Origin: Streptomyces termitum
GTDB lineage: Bacteria; Actinomycetota; Actinomycetes; Streptomycetales; Streptomycetaceae
Direction: 5' to 3'
Assembly (NCBI RefSeq): GCF_014650175.1
Contig: NZ_BMUL01000002.1
Span: 129,150-193,149 of the forward strand
Length of the DNA stretch: 64,000 nt
The notes beneath the pieces were generated by a model. That model searched no databases, was not told the DNA's origin, and worked only from the letters and a program-made list of their open reading frames with translations. This document shows, piece by piece, positions 36,308-46,998 of the stretch (position 1 is the first letter of the stretch; each line of letters begins with the position of its first letter). A program made the position numbers and the translations under genes.

Positions 36308-36342
36308 GGGGCCCGTACCGGAGGAGATCCGGTACGGGCCCC
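36308..36342. terminator. Bidirectional hairpin after zur
   Basis: A perfect 14-bp stem (36308-36321 with 36329-36342) and a 7-nt loop between convergent genes. Confidence 0.8.
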
Positions 36343-36360
36343 GCCGTGTTCGCGCGCGCC

Positions 36361-36867
36361 TCACATACGGGTGATGTTGCGGTCCAGCAGGGTGCGGAGC
36401 CGGTCGACGTCGGCGGGGTCGGCGAGGCCCCTCTTGGGGAGCGCCGCGAAGCCGACCCGGCCCTTGTCGCCGGAGAGCAGCACGAACTGCGTCGGGGTCT
36501 CGACGTACCGCGGCGTCAGCCGCCAGCGGGCCGTCACCTCGCTGACCCCGGTCGTCCAGCGGACCTCCTCCTCGCCGACCTCGGCCCGGTGCTCGCCCTG
36601 CCGCTCGACCATCGCGTACACCTGCCGGACGGTGATCCGGGCCGCGACCGGCAGGAGGACCAGGGTGAGCAGGCCGAGCCCGCCCATCAGGACCGCGCCG
36701 CCGACGTCCGGCCGGCCGGGCGAGGTCAGCAGCAGCACGACGGCCAGGGCCGCCAGTGCGGAGGCGGCCGGCAGCACCCGCCGCAGCACCCGGAAGGTGC
36801 CGTGCCGCAGCTGCACCCGCACCGCGTCGGCGATGTCCTCGCGCGTCGGCGTGTAGACCAGTTCCAC
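36361..36867 (-). CDS. YcxB-like membrane protein
   Basis: A 168-aa protein with two adjacent hydrophobic helices (about residues 32-75) and a soluble C-terminal domain ending in RLRTLLDRNITRM. The WRLTPRYVETPTQFVLLSGDKG and AALPKRGL segments match the YcxB-like pattern. Function unknown. I chose GTG 36867 because GGGGAG is 5 nt upstream; GTG 36873 overlaps that ribosome site. It follows uppS closely and is probably in the recO-uppS transcript. Confidence 0.7.
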   Translation of the reverse strand: MELVYTPTREDIADAVRVQLRHGTFRVLRRVLPAASALAALAVVLLLTSPGRPDVGGAVLMGGLGLLTLVLLPVAARITVRQVYAMVERQGEHRAEVGEEEVRWTTGVSEVTARWRLTPRYVETPTQFVLLSGDKGRVGFAALPKRGLADPADVDRLRTLLDRNITRM

Positions 36868-36888
36868 CGTCACTCCCCCGCCCCCGGG

Positions 36889-37713
36889 TCAGCCCTTGTC
36901 GAGGACCGCGAGGTCCGCCGGGTCGACCCCGCCGAAGCGGCGGTCGCGCTGGGCGTACTCGACGCAGGCCCGCCACAGGTCGCGGCGGTCGAAGTCGGGC
37001 CACAGCACGTCCTGGAAGACCATCTCGGCGTACGCGCTCTGCCAGATCAGGTAGTTCGAGGTGCGCTGCTCGCCGCTGGGCCGCAGGAAGAGGTCCACGT
37101 CCGGCATGTCCGGGTAGTAGAGGTACTTCTGGATGGTCTTCTCGGTGATCTTCGCCGGGTCGAGCCGGCCCGCCCTCACGTCCTCCGCCAGCGCCTGCGC
37201 GGCGTCCGTCAGCTCCGCGCGGCCGCCGTAGTTCATGCAGAAGTACAGCGTCAGCTTCGTGTTGTCCTTGGTCTGCTCCTGGGCGACCTGGAGCTCCTTC
37301 GCCACCGACTTCCACAGCTTCGGCATCCGGCCCACCCAGCGGACCCGGACGCCGAGCGAGTCGAGCTGGTCGCGGGACTTGCGGATGAAGTCGCGGTTGA
37401 AGTTCATCAGGAAGCGGACCTCTTCGGGCGAGCGCTTCCAGTTCTCCGTGGAGAAGGCGTACAGCGAGATCGAGCCGACGCCCATCTCGATCGCGCCCTG
37501 GAGGACGTCGAGCACCTGCTCGGCGCCGACCTTGTGGCCCTCGGTGCGCGGCAGGCCCCGCTCCTTGGCCCAGCGGCCGTTGCCGTCCATGACGATCGCG
37601 ACGTGCTCCGGGACCAGCTCCGGCTGGAGCCTCGGCGGGCGGGCGCCGGACGGGTGCGGCTCGGGGGTCGCGTACTCCCGGCGCTGGCGTCCGAGCAGTC
37701 GTGCGATGGCCAT
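36889..37713 (-). CDS. uppS: Isoprenyl transferase (undecaprenyl diphosphate synthase family)
   Basis: A 274-aa cis-prenyltransferase making the polyprenyl carrier for cell-wall synthesis. It has [16 protein letters not shown] (catalytic Asp about residue 43), [13 protein letters not shown], and the C-terminal [19 protein letters not shown] basic motif. The first 35 residues are a variable extension. It lies 12 nt after recO, the usual actinobacterial order. Confidence 0.94.
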   Translation of the reverse strand: MAIARLLGRQRREYATPEPHPSGARPPRLQPELVPEHVAIVMDGNGRWAKERGLPRTEGHKVGAEQVLDVLQGAIEMGVGSISLYAFSTENWKRSPEEVRFLMNFNRDFIRKSRDQLDSLGVRVRWVGRMPKLWKSVAKELQVAQEQTKDNTKLTLYFCMNYGGRAELTDAAQALAEDVRAGRLDPAKITEKTIQKYLYYPDMPDVDLFLRPSGEQRTSNYLIWQSAYAEMVFQDVLWPDFDRRDLWRACVEYAQRDRRFGGVDPADLAVLDKG

Positions 37714-37725
37714 GGCTGGTGTCTC

Positions 37726-38475
37726 CTAGCTGTTCTCTACGTAACGCAGGGAGCGCAGGCCGCGCTCCAGGTGCCAGTGCAGATAGGCGGACACGAGCCC
37801 GCTGCCCTCCCTGACGTGACGCGGCTCGCACGCGTCCGCAGTCGCCCAGTCGCCGGTGAGCAGCGCGCCGAGCAGGCCGATGGCCTCCGCCGAGGGTACG
37901 ACGCTTCCGGGCACCCGGCAGTCGCCGCAGACCACTCCGCCCGCCGCGACCGAGAAGAACCGGTTGGGCCCGTCGAGTCCGCACTTGGCGCAGTTGTCGA
38001 AGGAGGGGGCGTAGCCGTTCACGGCGAGCGAGCGCAGCAGGAAGGCGTCGAGGATCAGGTGCGGGGCGTGCTCGGCGCGGGCGAGCGTCCGCAGCCCGCC
38101 GACGAGCAGCAGGTACTGCTGCACGGCCGGCTCGCCCTCGTGCTCGGTGAACCGCTCCGCCGTCTCCAGCATGGCGGTGCCGGCGGTGTAGCGGGCGTAG
38201 TCGGTGACGATGCCGCCGCCGTACGCGGCGATGGTCTCGCTCTGTGTGCACAGCGGCAGCCCGCGGCCCACCAGTTCGCTGCCCCGCGCGAAGAACTGCA
38301 CGTCCACGTGGGAGAACGGCTCCAACCGCGCCCCGAACTTGGACTTCGTCCGCCGCACCCCCCGCGCCACGGCCCGCACCCGCCCGTGCCCGCGGGTGAG
38401 GATCGTGATGATCCGGTCCGCCTCGCCCAGCTTCTGGGTCCGCAGCACGACGCCGTCATCCCGGAACAAACTCAT
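37726..38475 (-). CDS. recO: DNA repair protein RecO
   Basis: A 249-aa recombination mediator that helps load RecA on SSB-coated DNA. The N-terminal OB fold reads FRDDGVVLRTQKLGEADRIIT. The C-terminal zinc site is CAKCG about residue 165 and CGDC about residue 186. I chose ATG 38475 (MSLFRDDG); in-frame ATG/GTG codons upstream lack conservation. First gene before uppS. Confidence 0.93.
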   Translation of the reverse strand: MSLFRDDGVVLRTQKLGEADRIITILTRGHGRVRAVARGVRRTKSKFGARLEPFSHVDVQFFARGSELVGRGLPLCTQSETIAAYGGGIVTDYARYTAGTAMLETAERFTEHEGEPAVQQYLLLVGGLRTLARAEHAPHLILDAFLLRSLAVNGYAPSFDNCAKCGLDGPNRFFSVAAGGVVCGDCRVPGSVVPSAEAIGLLGALLTGDWATADACEPRHVREGSGLVSAYLHWHLERGLRSLRYVENS

Positions 38476-38538
38476 GCCGCCCATTCTCCCCCACCCCTCG
38501 GACACCCCTCGGACGCCCCGGGGCCCGTCCCGGACGGA

Positions 38539-38577
38539 GCCGGGTGCGGGAAGCCGGGTGCGGGAAGCCGGGTGCGA
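38539..38577. repeat. 14-bp tandem repeat
   Basis: Two perfect copies of GCCGGGTGCGGGAA and 11 bases of a third lie between recO and the next gene upstream. Confidence 0.85.
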
Positions 38578-38661
38578 GGGGGTGCGGGCGCCGGGCCCGG
38601 GGGGCTCGGGCTCAGGGGCGGAGGGGGTCGCGGGGTGCGGGGGGCCGCGGGAGCCCGGGTT

Positions 38662-38877
38662 TCAGGGGACCTCGCCGCGGCTGCGGGCGTTGGCGTGGGC
38701 CGTGGCGGCGCTGAGCCGCTCCGACGAGGTGGCCTCGCGGACCGCTTCCGGTTCCACGTCCCACTCGCGGCCGCCGCCGAGCGGGCGGAGCTGGACGTAG
38801 GGGCCGTCGCAGCCCATGACCCTGGCGACCCGCCCGGTGCGGATCTCCACCACGTACGCCCCGATCTGCAGTGCCAT
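38662..38877 (-). CDS. Small conserved-looking protein, function unknown
   Basis: A 71-aa protein (MALQIGAYVVEIRTGRVARV...) with a beta-rich first half (VARVMGCDGPYVQLRPLGGG) and a helical, charged second half (ERLSAATAHANARSRG). GGGGAGGAGG precedes the ATG, which makes it a good gene candidate. The first half could be an SH3-like barrel, but I assign no function. Confidence 0.65.
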   Translation of the reverse strand: MALQIGAYVVEIRTGRVARVMGCDGPYVQLRPLGGGREWDVEPEAVREATSSERLSAATAHANARSRGEVP

Positions 38878-39478
38878 GACCGGCCTCCTCCCCGACGGCC
38901 GGGGCCGCCGTGCGGTGTCGCTCTCGAACGGGCCGGCGCGGCGGCGGCGGGCGGGCCGGGACCGCGGACCGGCCGGGAGGGAATCCCTCCGCGCCGGTCC
39001 CGCGCTTTTCCGTCCCGCGCGCCGCGCCGCTCCGACTTCCCCGTGGCCGTTCTTCTCCGATGTCTTCCTTCACCAACGTATGCCTTTCTGAATCCATTTC
39101 CCGCTTCCCCACTCCCGGGTGGCCGGTGATCCGTAGAATCGGGGCACGCATCAAGGGAGTTCGGCCCGGTCCCGCGCCCTGCGACGGGTCGGGATGTTCG
39201 AGCGGATAATTCGATTCGGGGCCGCCGGTACGGGCGTTCGTCCGGCGAAATCCCGTAAATCCGGGGGATTGTCGAACGGCCGTCCCGACGCCTTTCCGGA
39301 TGCGCGCCCCCTATTCGCCCCGGCGCACACGGGGGCGCGCGGAACGGGCGGACGGGCCGGGTCCGGCGGCCGGGCATGGTGCGGGGCGGGCCGGTGCCCC
39401 TACCATCGGCGCGGAAGCGTCTCCCTGTCGCCCGGGGGCGCACCGGGACGCACCGACGGCGGCGGAGGAACGCGGACG
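38878..39478. other. 600-bp region without a clear gene
   Basis: Lies between two divergent genes. A TAGAAT hexamer (39134-39139) and a TACCAT hexamer (39401-39406) are possible plus-strand -10 sites. The open frame that covers the second half lacks a ribosome site and has skewed composition, so I read it as upstream untranslated sequence. Confidence 0.45.
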
Positions 39479-39847
39479 ATGACCACCCCCCCTTCCCTGG
39501 TCCTGCCCGGTGGCGAATCGGTTCTTCGCTTCGCGGGCGGCCCGGTCACCCTGGACCGCAGGGACAAGGCGCACCGCATACCGCTGGAGGCGATCTCCTT
39601 CGTCCACGCGGAGGGCCCCTCCCTGGCGATCGTGCTCACCGCCTCGGGCGCGAACGAGCCGACGATCTACCGCGTCGCGGGCGTGGACGAGGCCGCCGCG
39701 CTGGCCTTCGCGGAGGCGGTGACCGCCGCCCTGCCCGCGACCCCGGCCCCGGACGGCGCCGCGCTCGTCACGACCAGCCTCCTGGGGGCCCCGGAGCCCC
39801 GCCCCGCCCTCTGGCGCCGCCTGTGGCCCCGCAGGACGTCCTCCTGA
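39479..39847 (+). CDS. Small DUF4429-like protein
   Basis: A 122-aa protein. Residues 5-85 are beta-rich (SLVLPGGESVLRFAGGPVTLDRRDKA, then IPLEAISFVHAEGPS) and end in a helix, reminiscent of the PH-like DUF4429 domain of Streptomyces. The tail is Pro/Arg-rich. ATG 39479 has GGAGGAA about 8 nt upstream. Function unknown; the domain match is tentative. Confidence 0.6.
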   Translation: MTTPPSLVLPGGESVLRFAGGPVTLDRRDKAHRIPLEAISFVHAEGPSLAIVLTASGANEPTIYRVAGVDEAAALAFAEAVTAALPATPAPDGAALVTTSLLGAPEPRPALWRRLWPRRTSS

Positions 39848-39943
39848 CCCCTCCGCGCTCCCCGGGCCCCCTCCGCCCCCCTTCGGGCGACCCCGCCCCG
39901 CCCCCGTACGATCACCTCGACCCCAGCCCACACTTTGAGAAGT

Positions 39944-39960
39944 CATAAGTTCGCCTTATG
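39944..39960. promoter_or_regulatory. Inverted repeat CATAAG-n5-CTTATG upstream of fprA
   Basis: Perfect 6-bp arms in an AT-richer patch 105 bp before the fprA start. Confidence 0.4.
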
Positions 39961-40004
39961 GGGGCATAGACCGGGGTCGGGTACCTCTTCGCGCTCCGGG
40001 ATAA

Positions 40005-40018
40005 TTAGGGTGGCCTAA
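40005..40018. promoter_or_regulatory. Inverted repeat TTAGG-n4-CCTAA in the fprA promoter region
   Basis: Perfect 5-bp arms. The arms look like those of a DtxR/IdeR iron box (TTAGG...CCTAA), but the 4-bp spacing is shorter than the normal 9 bp, so iron control is only a possibility. AATTA just upstream may belong to a -10. Confidence 0.4.
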
Positions 40019-40064
40019 GTGTCGGCGGCCTCGCCGCCACCCCGTATGCGAAGGGAATCCAGAC

Positions 40065-41432
40065 ATGCCCCGCCCCCTCCGGGTCGCGATCGTCGGCGCC
40101 GGCCCCGCCGGCATCTACGCCGCCGACGCGCTGCTGAAGTCCGACACCGCCGCCGAGCCGGGCGTGTCCATCGACATCTTCGAGCGGATGCCCGCCCCCT
40201 TCGGCCTCATCCGCTACGGCGTCGCCCCCGACCACCCCCGCATCAAGGGCATCATCACCGCCCTGCACCAGGTCCTCGACAAGCCGCAGGTCCGCCTCTT
40301 CGGCCATGTGAACTACGGCACCGACGTCCACCTCGACGACCTGCGGTCCTTCTACGACGCGGTGGTCTTCTCCACCGGCGCCATGTTCGACCGCGAGCTG
40401 AGGATCCCCGGCGTCGAGCTGGACGGCTCCTTCGGCGCCGCCGACTTCGCCTCCTGGTACGACGGCCACCCGGACGTCCCGCGCACCTGGGACCTGTCCG
40501 CCGGGAAGGTCGCCGTCCTCGGCGTCGGCAACGTGGCCCTCGACGTCGCCCGCATCCTCGCCAAGACCGCCGAGGAGCTGCTGCCGACCGAGATCCCGGC
40601 CAACGTCCACGAGGGCCTGAAGGCCAACAAGGCCGTCGAGGTCCACGTCTTCGGCCGCCGCGGCCCCGCCCAGGCCAAGTTCAGCCCCATGGAGCTGCGC
40701 GAGCTGGACCACTCGCCGAACATCGAGGTCATCGTCAACCCCGAGGACATCGACTACGACGAGGGCTCGATCGCCGAGCGCCGCAAGAACAAGCAGACCG
40801 ACATGGTCGCCAAGACCCTGGAGAACTGGGCGATCCGCGACGTCGGCGACCGCCCGCACAAGCTCTTCCTGCACTTCTTCGAGTCGCCCGTCGAGATCCT
40901 CGGCGAGGACGGCCGGGTCGTCGGCCTGCGCACCGAGCGCACCGAGCTGGACGGCACCGGGAACGTGACGGGCACCGGCCGCACCACCGACTGGGACGTC
41001 AGCTCCGTCTACCGCGCCGTCGGCTACCTCTCCGACGAGCTGCCCAAGCTCCCCTGGGACACCGTCAGCGGCACCGTGCCGGACGAGGGCGGCCGCGTGA
41101 TGGAGGGCGAGGAGCACATGGCCTCCACCTACGTCACCGGCTGGATCCGCCGCGGCCCCGTCGGCCTCATCGGCCACACCAAGGGCGACGCCAACGAGAC
41201 CGTCGCCAACCTGCTGGCCGACTTCGCCGCCGGCCGGCTCCTCACCCCGTCGCACCCGGAGGAGGACGCCGTCGTCGCCTTCCTGGAGGGCAAGGGCGTC
41301 ACCTACACGACGTGGGACGGCTGGTACAAGCTGGACGCCGCCGAGAAGGCGCTGGGCGAGTCGCAGGGCCGCGAGCGCGTGAAGCTCGTCGAGCGCGAGG
41401 AGATGCTCCGCGCGAGCGGCGCCATCGACTGA
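40065..41432 (+). CDS. fprA: Ferredoxin-NADP+ reductase, FprA/adrenodoxin-reductase type
   Basis: A 455-aa flavoenzyme that passes electrons between NADPH and ferredoxin, for example for P450s. The FAD loop is RVAIVGAGPAGIYAADAL. APFGLIRYGVAPDHPRIK is a signature of the adrenodoxin-reductase group. The NADPH region is VLGVGNVALDVARIL with VFGRRGPAQAKF, and the C-terminal flavin site is GWIRRGPVGLIGHTKGDANE. Length and motifs match FprA. Confidence 0.93.
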   Translation: MPRPLRVAIVGAGPAGIYAADALLKSDTAAEPGVSIDIFERMPAPFGLIRYGVAPDHPRIKGIITALHQVLDKPQVRLFGHVNYGTDVHLDDLRSFYDAVVFSTGAMFDRELRIPGVELDGSFGAADFASWYDGHPDVPRTWDLSAGKVAVLGVGNVALDVARILAKTAEELLPTEIPANVHEGLKANKAVEVHVFGRRGPAQAKFSPMELRELDHSPNIEVIVNPEDIDYDEGSIAERRKNKQTDMVAKTLENWAIRDVGDRPHKLFLHFFESPVEILGEDGRVVGLRTERTELDGTGNVTGTGRTTDWDVSSVYRAVGYLSDELPKLPWDTVSGTVPDEGGRVMEGEEHMASTYVTGWIRRGPVGLIGHTKGDANETVANLLADFAAGRLLTPSHPEEDAVVAFLEGKGVTYTTWDGWYKLDAAEKALGESQGRERVKLVEREEMLRASGAID

Positions 41433-41445
41433 CCCCGTACGCGGG

Positions 41446-41475
41446 AAGGGGGCACCCGGCGGGTGCCCCCTTTTT
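41446..41475 (+). terminator. fprA terminator
   Basis: A 12-bp stem (41446-41457 with 41461-41472), a GGC loop and TTTTT at 41471-41475, 14 nt after the stop. A canonical rho-independent terminator. Confidence 0.92.
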
Positions 41476-41501
41476 CCGTGCCCGCCCCGTACGGGTGGTG
41501 C

Positions 41502-42194
41502 TCAGCGCACCGTGCGGGCGGACTCCATGAGCCGCAGGACGTCCTCCGGGGCGAGGCCCAGCGCGGTCCCCACGGTGCCGATGACCTCCTGCTCGGCCGG
41601 GCTGTACCCGGCGTCGGCCAGGGCGATCCGGGCGGCCTGGAAGAGGATCGCCTCCCGCCCGGCGGCCTCCAGGTGCGGGGTGAGCGGTTCGAGGGCCTCG
41701 TGGATCTCGATGGCGAGGAGCGCGCCCTCGGGATTGATCTCGGGCATGAAGCGGCCGGTGTCGGCCTCCAGCGCCTCGACCAGGTCGACGAGCTGGACGG
41801 CCGTGCAGTCGGCGTACCCGGCGGAGCGCACCGCGTGCACGGCCCGGTCCAGGACCTCGCGGGAGGCGGTGCCGCCGGCGGCGAGGACCGCGAGGGCGAC
41901 GGTGTGGACCGCGTCCCGCAGCATCGCGGAGAAGCGGGCGGTGGTGGGCCGCTCCAGCACCTCGGTGCCGAAGCGGCCGTGACACGCGGCGCACTCCACG
42001 ACGGGCCCGGTGCTGCCCCGGGACAGCAGCGGGACGCCGAGGACGGCGAACCGGCGGCGGCCGGTGCGCCGCCGGTAGTTGCGGTCCCCGCCGCACTCCT
42101 CGCAGAAGAACTCGCCGTCGCCGACGGTGTTCCAGGAGGTGCGGACGCCGCACAGCGTCGGCTTCCCCTCACGCGGTTTCCGGGCTGAACGCAC
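41502..42194 (-). CDS. TerB-like protein with N-terminal zinc ribbon
   Basis: A 230-aa protein. Four CxxC-type Cys positions in the first 70 residues (LCGVRTSW, FFCEECGGD, VECAACHG) suggest zinc binding. The C-terminal 130 residues are helical with the acidic TerB pattern (AVQLVDLVEALEADTGRF; DAGYSPAEQEVIGTVGTAL). Related domains occur in tellurite resistance and stress proteins, but function is unknown. I chose GTG 42194 because GAGGAGG lies 5 nt upstream; the longer GTG 42251 sits beside a likely -10 (TAACAT) and is probably untranscribed. Confidence 0.72.
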   Translation of the reverse strand: MRSARKPREGKPTLCGVRTSWNTVGDGEFFCEECGGDRNYRRRTGRRRFAVLGVPLLSRGSTGPVVECAACHGRFGTEVLERPTTARFSAMLRDAVHTVALAVLAAGGTASREVLDRAVHAVRSAGYADCTAVQLVDLVEALEADTGRFMPEINPEGALLAIEIHEALEPLTPHLEAAGREAILFQAARIALADAGYSPAEQEVIGTVGTALGLAPEDVLRLMESARTVR

Positions 42195-42321
42195 GCGCAC
42201 CTCCTCGACGGTCCGGCTGCACTGCCGGTGCGTGGGCGTGATGTTAGCCACATCGATGATGCGGCGTCAGCACCTCGTCCGTACTTCGCACCGGAGATGG
42301 CCGAGACGCGCCACCGGAGTC

Positions 42322-43653
42322 TCAGGCCCGGCGGCGGCGCTTCGCGAAGGCCAGGAAGCCTCCGCCGAGCAGGACGGCGGCGACGGCGGCGGCGATGACG
42401 CCGGGGCCGATGGCCGAACCCGTCGTGGCGAGATCACCCTCCGGGGTGGTGGCGGAGGGGGCGGGGGTCTCCCCGGTCGCGTCCGGGGTGGCACCGGCCG
42501 ACGGCGTCCCGGAGGGGGCCGTGGAGGGGCTCTCGGAGCCCTCCGGGGTGGGCTCCGAGGGCGGGGTGGTGCCCGGGACGGAGGAGGTGGCCGACGGGGT
42601 CGGGGTCGGGGTGTGGCTGGGGACCGGGGTGTCGGTCGGCTTCGGCGTCTCCGGGGTGACGACCGGGCCGGGGGTGGTCTCCTTGGGGAGGCAGCCGGCG
42701 AAGGTCATCTGGTGGGTCTCGGCGCCGGGCACGGTGACGAGGTTCTTGGCGATGACGGCGCCGTTGACGTGGCCGGGGCCGACGCCGGGGCCGCCCATGT
42801 GGACGGTGGCGCGGGGCGCGAGGATCGTGCCGGGCCAGGAGGTGTAGTTCTTCTTGACCGTGGTGGCCTGGGGGAAGTTCCACAGCAGCTTGGAGCGGAT
42901 CGTCCGGTAGGCCTGGTCCGGCACGTTGTAGTCGTCGACGACGGGCAGGCCGCCGGAGAGGTTCTTGTAGTACACGCCGTAGGTGGCGTGGGCGTTCATG
43001 TCGTACGTGGCGCCGAGCACGTTCACCAGGGTGGAGGCGCCGACCGGCACGTCCAGGGTGATGGCGCGGGCCTTCTGGAGGTCGGCGGCGGCCACGGCGA
43101 AGACGTTGAGCTGCTTGTCGGTGCCGGTGAGGAAGATGCCGTCACCGGCGGCGGAGACCGTGCCGTTGGGCTTCTCGCCCGCCCAGCCGGCGGAGAGGGT
43201 GCGCAGGCCGGCGAACTCCTTGCCGAAGTCGACCGGGGAGGCGCCCTCGGTGATCGGGCCGTCCACGCCGAAGTTCTTGCCGCCGGAGGCGTTCACGACC
43301 TTGCCGGCGATGCCGGTGCCCTTGGTGATGACGACCTGGTTGGCGGAGAGGGTGCCGCCGACGACGAGGCTGTGGCCGCCGGGGAGCTTCCCGAGGTCGC
43401 CGGGGGTGAGCTGGTAGCCGACGGAGAAGCCGGAGGGGTGCTTCGGGTCGCCGAAGGTGGCGTCGCCGCCGACCGCGACCGCGCCCTCGGAGTCGGAGTG
43501 GCGGACCGAGTCCTGCTCGACGAACTCCGCGTAGAGGCCGGCGGTGCCGAGCGGATTGGCGGCGCACTCCGTGGTGGCGGAAGCGGCGGGGGCCCAGGCG
43601 AGGGCGGCTCCGGTCACCGCGAGGACGGTGGCCGCGGCAGCGGTCGTACGCAT
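42322..43653 (-). CDS. Choice-of-anchor A wall protein with LAXTG-type sorting signal
   Basis: A 443-aa secreted protein: a signal peptide (cleavage near APAASATTE, residue about 26), a choice-of-anchor A adhesin-like domain (about 30-325, with YAEFVEQDSVRHSDSEGAVAVGGDA and SWPGTILAPRATVHMGG), a Pro/Thr/Ser-rich stalk (about 330-405), then DLATTGS, one hydrophobic helix and KRRRR. LATTG fits the sortase E recognition LAXTG. It may be an adhesin or surface-assembly protein. The gene for a matching class E sortase is not in the window. Confidence 0.85.
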   Translation of the reverse strand: MRTTAAAATVLAVTGAALAWAPAASATTECAANPLGTAGLYAEFVEQDSVRHSDSEGAVAVGGDATFGDPKHPSGFSVGYQLTPGDLGKLPGGHSLVVGGTLSANQVVITKGTGIAGKVVNASGGKNFGVDGPITEGASPVDFGKEFAGLRTLSAGWAGEKPNGTVSAAGDGIFLTGTDKQLNVFAVAAADLQKARAITLDVPVGASTLVNVLGATYDMNAHATYGVYYKNLSGGLPVVDDYNVPDQAYRTIRSKLLWNFPQATTVKKNYTSWPGTILAPRATVHMGGPGVGPGHVNGAVIAKNLVTVPGAETHQMTFAGCLPKETTPGPVVTPETPKPTDTPVPSHTPTPTPSATSSVPGTTPPSEPTPEGSESPSTAPSGTPSAGATPDATGETPAPSATTPEGDLATTGSAIGPGVIAAAVAAVLLGGGFLAFAKRRRRA

Positions 43654-43828
43654 ACGGAACTCCAGGTCAGGGAGTGCGGGGAGGGAAGGCGTGGGGGGCC
43701 GAGGGGGGAGTGGTCTGAACCATTCATCACACCTTGATGTGCCGTCAACCCATCCGATAACGCGCTAATCCGTCATCCCTGTACGATCTTCCTTAAGTAA
43801 GACTCAAACTGTGATGGGTCTCACACGC

Positions 43829-43865
43829 AAAAGCGCCCCACCCCCCAGAAAAAGGGGCGGGGCGC
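43829..43865 (-). terminator. leuA terminator
   Basis: A 12-bp stem with one mismatch or wobble (43833-43844 with 43854-43865), followed on the minus strand by TTTT (complement of 43829-43832). Confidence 0.8.
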
Positions 43866-43880
43866 CGTGGTGCGGGAGGG

Positions 43881-45785
<1,905 letters not shown>

Positions 45786-45901
45786 TCACCATAGCCCAGG
45801 ACCGGCGGAGGCGGACGTCCCGTTTCAGTATGCGGGACGGCCGCACAGTCAAGAGCGAAAGGTGACTCATCACTCCATTTCGCCAATCCTCGTCGCAAGC
45901 C

Positions 45902-45930
45902 GTGACACGGCCGTCACAGCCTGCCACATT
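45902..45930 (+). promoter_or_regulatory. Promoter of the protealysin-like gene
   Basis: GTGACA (45902-45907), a 17-bp spacer and CACATT (45925-45930) lie 6 nt before the ATG. The inverted repeat GTGAC-n6-GTCAC (45902-45917) overlaps the -35. Leaderless mRNA is likely. Confidence 0.55.
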
Positions 45931-45936
45931 GCCGTC

Positions 45937-46977
45937 ATGACTCCCTCCTTCTGCACCATCGTGCCGCCCCACCTCCTGGAGCACCTGGCGGCCTCGGAGA
46001 ACCCCTCCGTCGCGGCGGCCGCCCGCCGCACCCTGCTCGCCGACGCCACCGCCCGCACCGCCCGGACGCGGCCCCGCCCGGACGCTCCCGCCCCCGGCGC
46101 CGAGGCGCCCGCCGAGCCCCGCCGCACCATCCACGACGCCCGCAACCGCACCGCCCTGCCCGGCGCGAAGGTCCGCGACGAGGGCGAGGAGCCCGTCGCC
46201 GACGCCACCGTCAACCGCGCCTACACCGGCCTGGGCGCCACCTTCGCCCTCTTCCGCGACGCCTTCGGCCGCGACTCGATGGACGGGGCCGGACTGCCGC
46301 TGATCGCCTCCGTCCACTACGACGAGAAGTACGGCAACGCCTTCTGGAACGGCGAGCAGATGGTGTTCGGCGACGGCGACGGCGAGATCTTCCTCGACTT
46401 CACCCTTCCGGTGGACGTCATCGGCCACGAGCTGGCCCACGGCTTCACCCAGTACACGGCGAACCTGGAGTACTTCAGCCAGTCCGGGGCGCTCAACGAG
46501 TCGGTCTCGGACGTCTTCGGCTCCCTGGTGAAGCAGTACGCGCTGGGGCAGAGCGCCGACCAGGCCGACTGGCTGATCGGCGCGGGCCTCTTCCACCCGG
46601 ACGTGCAGGGCGCCGCGCTGCGCTCGATGAAGGCGCCGGGGACCGCGTACGACGACGACGTCCTCGGCAAGGACCCGCAGCCCGCCCACATGGACGACTA
46701 CGTGCGCACCGGGCAGGACAACGGCGGGGTGCACATCAACTCGGGCATCCCCAACCACGCCTTCTACCTGGCGGCGACCGAACTGGGCGGCAACGCCTGG
46801 GAGCGGGCCGGGCGGATCTGGTACGACGTGCTGACCGGCGGCACCCTCACCCCCGACACCCGCTTCACCGAGTTCGCGGCGGCGACGGTGCGGGCGGCGC
46901 GGGCCCGGTACGGCGACGCGGCGGAGATCCAGGCCGTCACCAAGGCGTGGGCGGCCGTGGGCGTGCCCACCGACTGA
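45937..46977 (+). CDS. Protealysin-like M4 metalloprotease
   Basis: A 346-aa zinc protease without a signal peptide. It begins TPSFCTIVPPHLLEHLA, the short PPHLL-type propeptide motif of protealysin-like M4 enzymes. The catalytic domain shows VIGHELAHGFTQ (HEXXH), the zinc Glu in ALNESVSDVFGSL and the late His in GVHINSGIPNHAFYL. Such proteases work inside the cell or are exported without a classical signal. The gene 21 nt downstream encodes an emfourin-type inhibitor, a known pairing in protealysin operons. Start at ATG 45937, 6 nt after a probable -10. Confidence 0.9.
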   Translation: MTPSFCTIVPPHLLEHLAASENPSVAAAARRTLLADATARTARTRPRPDAPAPGAEAPAEPRRTIHDARNRTALPGAKVRDEGEEPVADATVNRAYTGLGATFALFRDAFGRDSMDGAGLPLIASVHYDEKYGNAFWNGEQMVFGDGDGEIFLDFTLPVDVIGHELAHGFTQYTANLEYFSQSGALNESVSDVFGSLVKQYALGQSADQADWLIGAGLFHPDVQGAALRSMKAPGTAYDDDVLGKDPQPAHMDDYVRTGQDNGGVHINSGIPNHAFYLAATELGGNAWERAGRIWYDVLTGGTLTPDTRFTEFAAATVRAARARYGDAAEIQAVTKAWAAVGVPTD

Positions 46978-46998
46978 CCCGGCTGGTAGACAGGGCCC

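Noticed and set aside
36308..36342. Riboswitch between zur and the YcxB-like gene
   Set aside because: It is a simple perfect hairpin between convergent genes, best explained as a bidirectional terminator.
39194..39478. N-terminal extension of the 122-aa protein to ATG 39194
   Set aside because: The extra 95 residues are compositionally skewed and lack a ribosome site, while GGAGGAA stands before ATG 39479.
40005..40018. Calling the TTAGG/CCTAA repeat a true DmdR/IdeR iron box
   Set aside because: The spacing between arms is 4 bp instead of 9 bp, so only a tentative operator is reported.
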